A stretch of DNA of 64,000 nucleotides, taken from positions 11,222,001 through 11,286,000 of the forward strand of contig JAPYXD010000680.1 of the NCBI GenBank assembly GCA_030998225.1, read 5' to 3'. The notes beneath the pieces are model-generated. The model was not told the DNA's origin. It made no database searches and saw only the letters and a program-made list of their open reading frames with translations. This document shows, piece by piece, positions 12,629 to 22,700 of this stretch. The stretch's first letter is position 1; the number at the start of each line of letters is the position of its first letter. The DNA comes from Diplolepis rosae (Eukaryota > Arthropoda > Insecta > Hymenoptera > Diplolepididae). Made by a program: the position numbers and the translations under genes.

Positions 12629-13956
12629 TAAGGAATCATTCAGCTGAAAATTACAAATTCGAAAATTGCAAAAAGTGCGGCAAGCGACATAGCACCTTAC
12701 TACATGCATCAAGAAAGAAAGAACAAGATGACGAAAAGAAGCATGACAGTTAAAAGAGATTTCAAACGTCGCTTTAACCTCTCTAACACCCACATCATCT
12801 TTTCAATCAATGATGAACGCAATAGTTGAAACAATTGACTATAAAAATAATAGATTTGTGCCCGAGTCTTACTTGATACTTGTGTCAGTGCAAATTTCGC
12901 AGCAATCAATATTGCAAAAAAATTACAACTTCCGCAAACTAAATGTTTTCATATAGATGCCCTTAATAATCTTACAACATCAGTAAATAGTATGTTTGCT
13001 ATCACGTTCAAATCGATTCACACTGTTAAAAATCTCATTAATTTTAATAGACTTTAATATACAAGTGGTAAATTAAAATTAATATCAGGTGTACAACTTT
13101 GCTTCCGTCGATTTTCGATAGATCGCTGCAACGGTAAGTGCTGGTCGAAATAGGCAGATCAGAAAAGGCACACAGTAAGCTTGGACATCTGTTGACATAA
13201 CGACAGCACCATATTAGTGAATTTGTGTTAGCATCATAAATTTATTCTCAATCGATGATGTCAGTTTTCGAGCCAAATTCTCGTCATTTGCGGGAAGTTT
13301 TGATTCTCTGCTTTCATTTGGAGAAAACTGCGGCTGAGGCTCATCGAATTTTCTCAAGTATAACTAACGGTGAGGCTACTCTTAGCGAAAGAAAGTGTCA
13401 TGAGTGGTTTCAACGCTTCAAGAGCGGTGATTTTGAAGTCGAAGACCGGCATGGCATGGCGGAGGAAAAGAGAAAATTTTCGAAGTTTCCGAATTGGAGG
13501 CATTACTTGATGAAGACTCGGGCCAAACGCAATAAGAATTGGCAGAATCATTGGGAGTGACTCAACAAGCCATTTTGAAACGCCTCAAAGTCATGGGAAT
13601 GATTCAGAAGTAAGGAAATTGGGTTCCGTACAAGTTGAAGCCAAGAGATGTTGAACGGCGTTTCTTTGCTTGTGAACAGCTGCTTCAAAGACAGAATCGG
13701 AAGGGGTTTTTACATCGCATTGTAACCGGCGACGAAAAATGGTTCCACTACAATAATCCCAAGCGCAGAAAATAATGGGGAATGCCCGGACATGCCTCCA
13801 CGTCGACAGCCAGACCGAATGTTCACGGTGCCAAGGTTATGCTCTGCATTTGGTGGGACCAGCTCAATCCGGTGTATTGTGGGCTGTTGAAACCGAGTGA
13901 TACCATCACAGGGGATCGGTATCGAACGCAATTGATGCGTTTGAGCCGAGCATTGA

Positions 13957-14675
13957 GGCAGAGGCCTGCTTAAGAAGGCCGAAATTTACCGGCTTTTGCG
14001 AAGCGTTTTTAAAAGGGAAATAAACAACTTAACCAAACACAGGTTTGAAGATATTTTCTTATATATTTGAAGTTCGAAAAAAAATTTGTGTGACATGCAG
14101 CAATGCATTATAAGCCGAGTTATAGGGAATCTCGCAGAGAGCCCCGTCGTTGAAGTACCTTATCTGCGTGCAAGATAGCGTTTGCAATTTTTATCTGAAA
14201 CAAAAAATATTACAGATCTTTATTTTTCGTATAGTTTTCTTCTACTTGAACCAACAAAATCCGGAAAAAATGGGAATTTCGAAATTTTCGCAAATTTCAA
14301 CACAAAAAGTGACTTTTGAGTCAACAAAAATTGTTTCAACTACCTGCCAAACACGATTAAACATTTCTTTGCTCAATCCCTTTTGGTTCACGGACAAGAG
14401 AAAGCAAAACTGAAAATAATGGCGTTGGAATAGAGTCGCTATCTCATTTAGTTTTTCTCTATCTTGCACGCAACATTTAAAAACTCGTAAAAATAGAAAA
14501 CCGAGATAAAGCGCTTTAAAGTTTTCGATAGGAATAAGTGATAATTTTCAATAACTTACGCTGGTACTCTGTTACTCGACTATTCCTGCTTCATATAGTA
14601 ATCCTTCAGCTTAGAGTTGATTTATGGGAAAACATTTTTTTCGATTTTTTGGACCCTATAAAGCAGGCCCCTGCC
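13957..14675. mobile_element. TTAA MITE inside the mariner
   Basis: The ends GGCAGAGGCCTGCTT (13957) and AAGCAGGCCCCTGCC (ending 14675) are inverted copies. The right flank is TTAA (14676-14679) and the left TTGA (13953-13956), a one-base change. Removing it with one TTAA rejoins the transposase codons in frame. An inner inverted pair GCGTGCAAGATAG/CTATCTTGCACGC (about 14167 and 14458) echoes the interior of the TTAA element at 20880-21616. Confidence 0.8.
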
Positions 14676-14773
14676 TTAAAGGAGAAACGGCCACAGTACC
14701 AAAAGAGACACGACAAAGTTATCCTTCAGCATGACAATGCTCAGCCACATTTCGCAAGACCGGTTAAGACATA

Positions 14774-14992
14774 CACTGAGAAAACAGTTTTACCAAATCA
14801 ACAAAAATATTTGGTTAGTATTTAGCTAACAAAATTCTTTTGTTGTGCCAACAAAATTCTTTTGTTGTGCCAACAAAACATTTTGCTATATCAAACAAAT
14901 TTTGTTACTTAAACAAAATGTTTTGTTGCGACAACAAAATATTTTTTCAGGATAACAAAAAAAGTTTTGTTGGATAAATTTTTTTCTCAGTG
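14774..14992. mobile_element. TA MITE, CACTGAGAAAACAG family, 219 bp
   Basis: The ends CACTGAGAAAACAGTTTT and TTTTTTTCTCAGTG are flanked by TA (14772-14773 and 14993-14994). The interior is built of AACAAAA/TTTTGTT repeats. It is very like 20513-20709; the 22-bp length difference is a direct duplication of a 22-bp piece (with TTTGTTGTGCC) near 14835-14880. It splits the mariner transposase frame, which is restored at the TA. Confidence 0.9.
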
Positions 14993-15355
14993 TACTTGGA
15001 AACGCTGAAGTGGGAGGTCTCACCCTACCCGCCGTACTACCATTTGTTTCGATCGATGGCACACGGCCTGACTCATCGGCATTTCCGCTCTTATGAAAAT
15101 GTCAAAAAATAGATCGATTCGTGCATCGCCTCAACAGACGCATCGTTTTTTCAAGGTGGTATCCGACAATTGACAGAAAGATGGGAAAAAGTAGGAGCTA
15201 GTGACTGACAGTACTTTGAGTTATAAATAGATAATCACTTTTTAAGAATAAAACCTCAAATTTTGGGAAAAACGGCGGAAGCAAAGTTGTACACCTAATA
15301 AAATTCAGCAAGTGACAATCTTAATTTTAGTAACTGATTTTCTATAATACTATTA

Positions 15356-16709
15356 CACTGAGAAAACAGTTTAGTAGTGCCAACAAAAATTTGGTTGTCG
15401 CAACAAAATAATTTGTTTGATATACAGCTGACAAAATGTTTTGTTGGACCAACCAAATTTTGTTGTTGAATTTTTAGTTTCACTCAACCAAATAATTTTG
15501 TAGTGATAACAAAAGTGTTTTGTTAGTATGACAAAACTTATTGTTGATTCAACGAAATTATTTTGTTCCAAGAAAAAAATTACTTTTTTGAAAGAGAACA
15601 ATTATTTTGTTAGGAGAGCATACTTTTTTTAGTAGAACAAAATCGTTTTGTTGAAGGAAATTCATAATTTTGTTAAATTAGCAATATTTTTTGCACAGAT
15701 AAAACATATTTCTATGCACGGAAAGAGAAATATGAATTTCCGAGGTTATTCGAATCTACAAATCATACAAGTAAAAAAAAAGTCAACTACACGTATCATT
15801 ATTTACATTGTTAAAATTTTCTGAACACTTTCTGGTAAGATTTTTAACAATCACTTTGCAAGACTCTGCCATATTGATTTTAATCCCAAAATAAAAGTGA
15901 AAAATGATAAATGAATATTTTTGATTAAATGCACTATTAGGGTTAGATTAGGGTTAGATTTACCTTTGAAGGTATTTATCAGGCCTGGTAAGCCCCATTC
16001 CTCCAAGAGTTGGTGCATTTTTAAGTCAGACATCAATAAATATGAAGTCGCGAATTCGATTAAATTAAATTTCGGTGAACGGCGAAAATGAAGACATGTG
16101 GTTTCTCGGTAAAGTTTGCTACATCGAATCAAACAAAAGAGCCGCGTGACCAGACCTGTGTATCGAGGAATTGAAATATGTCACCAGAGTTCAGGTGTCG
16201 CTAGTATAGTAACTTTGCACTGTCAAAGCACGTAACACATGGAAAATAACACAATAATATGAAAACAGTTTAACTACTAGTTTAAAATAATTTTTACTCT
16301 GCAACATGGTTTGTTTAGAGATTAATTTGCCACTTTTTCGTATTTTTTCTGTGCATTATGTGGTCTAGCAGAACATAATTAATACTAGCGCCACCTTACG
16401 CCCTAGTTTAACTCTCATAACATATTTTATGAAGAGGAAAGATAGGATGATGTGCCGGTTGCGTGCGACGCGAACGAAATACTGATATAAACAAAACAAT
16501 ACACATGAGTGGTAATACATTTTGTCGGGACAACCAAATTATTTAGGTGGTTTAACCAAGGCATTCAATCAAATTATTTGTTCAAACCAAACACATTTTT
16601 TGGTAACATTAACCATTCTTTTTGTAATGCCAACCAAATTTTAGTATTGACAACAAAATCTGTTTAACAAAACTATTTTGTTGCGGTGACATTATTTTTT
16701 CTCTCAGTG
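15356..16709. mobile_element. Long TA MITE, CACTGAGAAAACAG family
   Basis: The ends are CACTGAGAAAACAGTTTA at 15356 and TTTTTTCTCTCAGTG ending at 16709, with TA on both sides. About 330 bp at the left and 200 bp at the right consist of AACAAAA/TTTTGTT repeats like the shorter family members. The middle (about 15690-16500) is unrelated AT-rich DNA with a short GGGTTAGATTA tandem near 15950 and may be a captured or inserted segment. No transposase. Confidence 0.75.
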
Positions 16710-16711
16710 TA

Positions 16712-18453
16712 GAGATTCATTTACTGATTCTCAGCAATCTTCATCATATAAAGGGTGAATTACTAAAAATTATAAAATACCTTCTGATATTCAGTAAATC
16801 ATATTTTGCGTGTTGCTTCTCCCAAAAATAGATTATTTCTTCACGACCGTGTCCATAATTATCACAATTGACGATATATAATTTTAATAATAGAATAATA
16901 TTTACCAGTTTTGTAATATCATCTTAGTTAAATAAACATATCAATGGAAAAAATAGGATATTTCCATCTTAAAATATACAATGGAATCTCATTATTAAAA
17001 ACACAATTTCCATGCAAGCAAATATCAGGATTTCGTATGAAGAATTCGATATTTCCAATACATTACATATTTTATGTAATTACATCACTCTCGTAATTTA
17101 AAAATATTGATATTTGTCACCAAAAGTGATTCTTACGATAAAATTGGTATATCGGATATATCTTCATATTAACGAGACAGGTGTGTGTATATGTTCCAAT
17201 GACCTTTTGAAATTAATCTTTTTCAGTAAAAATAAACATAGATAAAAACTGATTATGGTGGATCGATATCCTATCCATATTTTATAGTAAACCATCAAAA
17301 ATACCGTGTTGAAAATTGAATTATGAAATTAAATATTAAATGATGAACTTTATTTATAGTATAGTTTGTCAATGTTATATCAATTATGTAACTAATTCGG
17401 AAATAAGTGCTGAGCAAGGGAATCAATAATTTAATAGAAGACTTGTATGAGAATCCAATGTGTAAGTGGGTGGCGACTGAAGCTTTTAATCCAACTTGGA
17501 AGAAGGCACGGAAATAAAGTGGGAGTGGGGTTGTCAGCGTCTTAGCGTCGCCAGGGACGTCTTGGCTATCCCCATATTCTATCAACCTCGCTCTCATTCT
17601 GTCTCTACAATTTTGTTTTTCGATTCACCCTCTCCAGTGACGTATTTCTTCCAAGTAACAAAGAAAATAAATACAAAATATACATTTCTTGTTTTGTCTT
17701 ATCGGAACAGTTCTATGAAGAGTTCACTAGATTTTTTGTCCAGAAAAACTGCTTATGAAGTTTTTTCATACATGTAAGAAGTAAAAAATATAATGAGTTT
17801 TTTTAAAGCAGATTTCGAAATTATAGCAAACTGCCTTGATGATTGAAATGAAAGAAAATTGTTTTTAATTTCTCCGTGATCATCATTCACTATTTTTAAA
17901 CTATAATTTTCTACGGCTATTTCTGATCCAACATAAATTAACACAATTCTGGCATTTGGAAAATTTTGAGAAATTAATTTCCATTTAAACTATGTAAATT
18001 ATGAAAATAAATTAAGAAACAAAATGTTGTCTTTAAAAAAGATCTGAACAATTTTATTCACAACATTTTTTCATAAGACATATATTTTTGTTTTTGTTTT
18101 AAAAAGTTGCAGTGAAAAACAAAAATCCTATTTCTCAGCCAAACTATTCGATGGCGAGGCACGAAAGAAAATTAAGAGCAAAATTATTTGCCTGAATAAA
18201 ATGAATAAGTTAATTTTGAATAATTGTTTGATTTGATTCTTTTTGTTTGATCATTTATCTTTTCATTTGAGAAATTGCAAATCCATTTTCAATATTTAAA
18301 ATTCAAACTTTGAATATATGAAGTAAGATACTTATGAAACATTTTGACGTATTTTTAAAATAGATTTTGATAGTTCAATAGTATCTTAGATAAGTAATAA
18401 AAATGACATTCTTTATACTTAGAAAAAATTATATTAAATCCACAGGAATACTA
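16712..18453. other. AT-rich spacer, no gene seen
   Basis: Short open frames around 17295-17780 overlap on both strands and show no domain or reliable splice sites. I see no repeat with paired ends. Confidence 0.5.
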
Positions 18454-18455
18454 TA

Positions 18456-19094
18456 CAGGGTTTTCCAAATAGAAGTTTCATTTTGATTAATACGAAAAAC
18501 GCGTGTTTTTGGTGAAAAATCATTTGATTTTTATTTCATTCAATAGCGGAAGGTTTGCCATTAATAATAAAAAAAATATCATTGGTATGGCCACCATGGC
18601 TACGTTTGCAGGGCCATGCTCTTTTGATGAAATTTTCCATTACATTTTTGCACATTTGGGGCTCTATTTCGTCGATAACGGCACGAATCTTCTCTTTGAG
18701 CTCTTGAATTGACTGAGGAGCATCAGCTTAAACCTTATCTTTCACATAACCCCAAAGAAAAAAGTCTAGAGGTATTAAATCGCATGATCTCGGCGGCCAA
18801 TTGTAATCGCCGTTTCGAGAAATCACTCGGCCTGAAAACTTTTCACGCAAAAAAGCGATGGTTTCGCCATTTGTGTGGCACGTAGCGTCGTCTTCTTGCA
18901 AATAAACATCGTCCACATCCATATCTTCCAATTCAATTCCAATTTCATTCAATGCGTTCTTGAAGCGTGTATCGTTCCATTGTTATTAATGGCATAGTTT
19001 TTAGTTGTCATCTGTCACAAAATGACACCTCTTATTATGACAGCTACAAAAATAGCGGGCTATTCAAAATGAAACCTCTAATTGAAAAATCCTG
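18456..19094 (-). mobile_element. Internally deleted mariner-superfamily element, 639 bp
   Basis: Terminal repeats CAGGGTTTTCCAAATAGAAG (18456) and its diverged complement (ending CCTG at 19094) are flanked by TA at 18454-18455 and 19095-19096. Both ends continue into TTTCATTTTG. It holds the C-terminal half of a transposase on the minus strand; the first half is deleted. Confidence 0.9.
18536..18952 (-). pseudogene. Mariner-superfamily transposase, C-terminal remnant
   Basis: One reading frame on the minus strand runs from about 18952 to the stop at 18536-18538 with one internal stop at 18728-18730. It carries the second catalytic Asp region (LQEDDATCHT) and the third (WPPRSCDLIPLDFFLWGYVKD), the usual layout of a Tc1/mariner-type DDE/D domain, then a C-terminal IRAVIDEIEPQM-type helix. 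The N-terminal DNA-binding part and the first Asp are missing through internal deletion of the element. It is not functional. Confidence 0.88.
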
Positions 19095-19096
19095 TA

Positions 19097-19798
19097 ATAG
19101 TAATCCATTTTACAAACTCAATAACATTATTTATGAAATAAATAACAAAATAGTATTTGTTCTATATATTTCACAGTAATTTTTTAAATCATTCAAAATA
19201 AATGCTATTTGTTCTCCACGAGTGAAACACGTTATTTTTCTCAATAAGTCTAGTGACAATTGTACTTCCATGGCATCTTTTGAGACGGGAAAATGGCTAT
19301 TTTCACCATGAGTGTGGAAAATAGCAACAGTTGTAAAATCAGCTATTTTCCTGTCGCAAAACAGATGATGAATGTACAATTTTCACTAGATGCGTTGGGA
19401 AAAAGTATATTCTTGTCAAAAGATATTTCAACTGTTCTTAGCATCTTAATAAATGATAATTTTCTCATATAATAATCATTAAATGTGAAAATTTCTTGAT
19501 TTCATCTTGCTTCTTGATCTTGATCTTCGCATTGTCCATTAATACTACCCATCCGTGCATTATTTTCTACGTTGTTGAGGATAATACTAGAAAGGCCATT
19601 ATCCTCAACAATATTAACTATAACTGGTAACAACTAAATGAACTTTTCTAAATTTTATTTTCTACGTCATGAATTCCTGCTTGTAGAATTTTCCTATAGT
19701 GATGAAAAAAATTATGAATTATTTTCGAATCCAGGATCTATTATAGCACATAAACAATTCTTTACTAAAAATGAATAATAAAATTACGTAAAAATATT
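19097..19798. other. Spacer and probable ODC 3' untranslated region
   Basis: On the minus strand it lies downstream of the ODC stop codon. An AATAAA signal on that strand at 19659-19654 is a candidate polyadenylation signal about 140 bp after the stop. No other gene is seen. Confidence 0.4.
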
Positions 19799-22700
19799 TT
19801 ACCAGTCCCTCCTCCGAATAAATGGAAATATTTTTGGTGGATAAAAACCATTAAAGTGGGTCGAATAGGAAGTAGTATAAGCACCCATATCTTCCCATAT
19901 CAACCAATCGTCTAACTTGAAATCAGGCAGAAGAACGTTTTTTACAATACAGTCATATGAATCACATGTTGGACCCCATATGGTTGATAAATATCTTTGT
20001 TTACTGTCAGTCTGTAAAAATATATATTGACATTCATGAAGCTTCATACTCTTAGATCTAAAGCGATATAGGATCTATTTGTAAAACTCTCAGATATAAG
20101 ACTTAGATATAAATTATCAAAAGGAAGAATAAAAATTTACGCCGTTAAGCGAAGTAATCGGTTGTCGAGCCTTCACTTGTAGTAATTCATCTATAAATGA
20201 TCCATATGTACCATCATTGACATAATACATTTGAATTACTTTATCATCCTCCATTACTTTTCTTTTACCGAATATTTTAGCAGCAGCAGTAATAGCTGCT
20301 GTAACGTAATACCTACCAGGTTCACTTATAAATTTTATTGAAGGATCAATATTCTTAATAGCTTCGTTTATTACAGTGGCAAACTGAAATCCCAAAGTTT
20401 TGTAACTTTAACTTATGATCTAAAATATTTGAGTTCTTCACTGAGAAAAAAATCTGTTACATCTACTGAGTTTATAAGCTAAAATAGTAACAGTACACTG
20501 CAATTGAACGTACACTGAGAAAACAGTTTTGTCAAATCAACAAAAATATTTGGTTAGTATTTAGCTAACAAAATTCTTTTGTTGTGCCAACAAAACATTT
20601 TGCTATATCAAACAAATTTTGTTGATTAAACAAAATGTTTTGTTGGGACAACAAAATATTTTGTCAGGATAACAAAAAAAGTTTTGCTGGATAAATTTTT
20701 TTCTCAGTGTAATAGAACTCATTCACTGACACGGATGTAGAAATGATTAATTATTTGTTAGTTGACTCAATTTTTGAGAAACATTTTTAATCCTGTAAGC
20801 ATTGGAAAACAATAACCAAACAAATTACACAAGTACCATCAAAATCCATCAAAAATTTACAGAAAATATCGCGAGTTAAGGGGGTCTCCTTATCCAGAAC
20901 CTTCAAAAAAGGCACTTTTTCCCAATTTTCTTTGAAGCAGAAAATAAAAACACTGGTCAAAGATTTTTCACATATATTTAGGTACATATTTGAACTTGTT
21001 AAAAAAAAATTTTCATTTGAAAACAAGAAAAAATCTCGGACTTATCGAAGATCTCGCGCAGCGTCTCACCACGGACAATTAATTTTGCGTGCATGATATT
21101 GTCCAAAGCTTTCATCTGAAACACATATATATTTGTTTTTTTTATTCAGAAGGGTCTTCCGCTTATAGTGAACCTAAAAAATTGTAAAAAAAAATTTTTT
21201 TTATCGATCTTTTGAGTTACTTTCCAGAAAAATCAATTTTTTCACCGTTTTTTTTGTTTAAAATGCGTTATTTATAATGAAAATAAATACTGTATCATGA
21301 AAACTAAAGGTTCACTATATGCGCATTTGAATTACCTACAAATAAAAAAAAGTTTATAATAATAGCTTAATTGGTTCTCCTTTAATCGTGCGCGCAATTT
21401 TGAAAAATGTGGTTTTGAGAAAACGCGCTTTAAAGTTTTCAGACGGTGAAAAAAACCTTCCGCTCGCTCCGCGCAAGCCACTGCTCGGAACTCTGCCATC
21501 AAAACTATTCCGATATGGACTGTAAAATTTTGCGACAATATTCTCTGATAATAGATCGATCGATTGAAACAAAAAAAAAAATCGATTTTTTGAAAGTTCG
21601 GGATAAGGAGACCCCCTTAAGTTTGATAAAAGATTAAATTATGTAATTAAAAAAATGAGATTTTTATTTTTTTATTCGAAAACCGTAGGTCTAGTATGAA
21701 AATGTTATCTGGAAATTTTGTGCGTCTTGTGATTTTAGTTTGACTGGTATTTCTCATTTTCAATAATTTCGAATTTCGACTGATTTTGACCTCTATCCCC
21801 TCCCTTTATTCTACTGTTCGAGCGCCTAACCAATTATTGCACAGGGACCCTCATTTATAGTCTTACTATTTTAACTTATGGACTCAGTAAATACAACAGA
21901 TTTTTGTTCTCCGTGTTTGCAGAATAAGACAATACTTTTTCTAGTTTAGAAACATTTTCACCAGGGAATCCACCACCAATATCGATTAAGCAAGCATGAT
22001 CACAACCAATGGATTTCGCATAATTAATTAGTTCGTTACAAATTTTGATGCCTCGTGTGAATGTTGACATATCTGCACAAGGACTACCAACGTGAAAACT
22101 GAAACCATGTAAATTTAATCCTAAATCCTTCGCTAAATGAATTAATTCAATCGCTTCAATGTCTGGGTCACAACCAAATTTGAGGCCAAGATTAGTTGTT
22201 GAATTTGGTGCATCGCATCTAATGTGGATTACCACCCTATTAAAATAAAAAAATTAAATAAATAAAAAAATGTATTAAAAGTAGATAAAATCAGCCATTT
22301 TAGATAGATTTTACTCACATCGCCTCTGGATAGTGATCTTTCATTTTTATAATTTCTGCTTGAGAGTCAGCAGTCGTTTTTAAAATACCGACTTTTCTAG
22401 CAAAATTTATATGAGAAGAATTTTTCACTGGATTCGCATAAATAATTCGATCTCCCGTGACGCTGAATTGCATGACGTCGATCATCTCTTGCTGAAATGA
22501 TGCATGAATCAAATGAGTTTATCTATCATTTCTTGGTAATATATGTAGTCGTATTATTTTGGAAATAATTACCTTTGATGTACAAACAAAGTTAGCATTC
22601 AATGCTGATAATATTTTAATAAGACATGGATCGGGATTGCACTTCACAACTGAAATAATGTGAAAATATCATGTTTTGTTATACACCCAGAAAACAAATT

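Larger units (their letters stand above)
5863..13065 (+). pseudogene. BEL/Pao retrotransposon gag-protease remnant, split by MITEs
   Basis: Pieces of a BEL/Pao polyprotein lie in order on the plus strand. 5863-6060 is an N-terminal helical gag segment, broken by a stop. 6175-6430 is the DUF1759-type gag core (LPTYSGKVEEWLSF, then LSNVEKLQYLKS), with a stop and a frameshift near its end. 11300-11735 continues gag (HLQSLAMLGVNVSE, LHNFTLEKWE) up to a CX2C-type zinc knuckle (CPLCSELHMLFKC). 12631-12720 completes the knuckle region (CKKCGKRHSTLLH). 12850-13060 resembles the aspartic protease segment (ARVLLDTCVSANF). It is interrupted by MITEs at 6432-10872, 10926-11299 and 11740-12628 and ends near the mariner insertion at 13085. 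No reverse transcriptase, integrase or LTR was found. It is dead: stops, frameshifts and truncation are all visible. Confidence 0.8.
13255..15226 (+). pseudogene. Mariner transposase pseudogene (D34D family)
   Basis: It encodes a mariner transposase: an N-terminal helix-turn-helix part (AAEAHRIF, then CHEWFQRFKSGDFEVED), the first catalytic Asp in TGDEKWFHY near 13730, and the second in ILQHDNAQPH near 14730. The frame shifts after codon 64 or so, and in-frame stops follow the helix-turn-helix part. A TTAA element interrupts it at 13957-14675 and a TA element at 14774-14992. Near 15030 a short deletion removes the segment that should hold the third catalytic Asp, so SPYPPYYHLF is read directly. 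Another stop lies just before the C-terminal QYFEL. It cannot make an active enzyme. A related but better preserved mariner is at 61603-62949. Confidence 0.9.
13085..15298 (+). mobile_element. Mariner element with two nested MITEs
   Basis: Terminal repeats AGGTGTACAACTTTGCTTCC (from about 13087) and its complement (ending about 15296) are flanked by TA at 13083-13084 and 15299-15300. The coding strand is plus. Without the nested elements at 13957-14675 and 14774-14992 and their duplications, its length is about 1.27 kb, normal for mariner. The transposase is dead (see the separate entry). Confidence 0.93.
20439..21912. mobile_element. MITE filling ODC intron 4, with two nested elements
   Basis: The left end CACTGAGAAAAAAATCTG (20439) faces the right end CAGATTTTTGTTCTCCGTG (ending 21912). 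The pairing extends about 50 bp through ACTGAGTTTATAAGCT/AACTTATGGACTCAGT. It contains complete elements at 20513-20709 and 20880-21616. No transposase. It lies 23 bp inside the donor side and 55 bp inside the acceptor side of intron 4. Confidence 0.8.
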
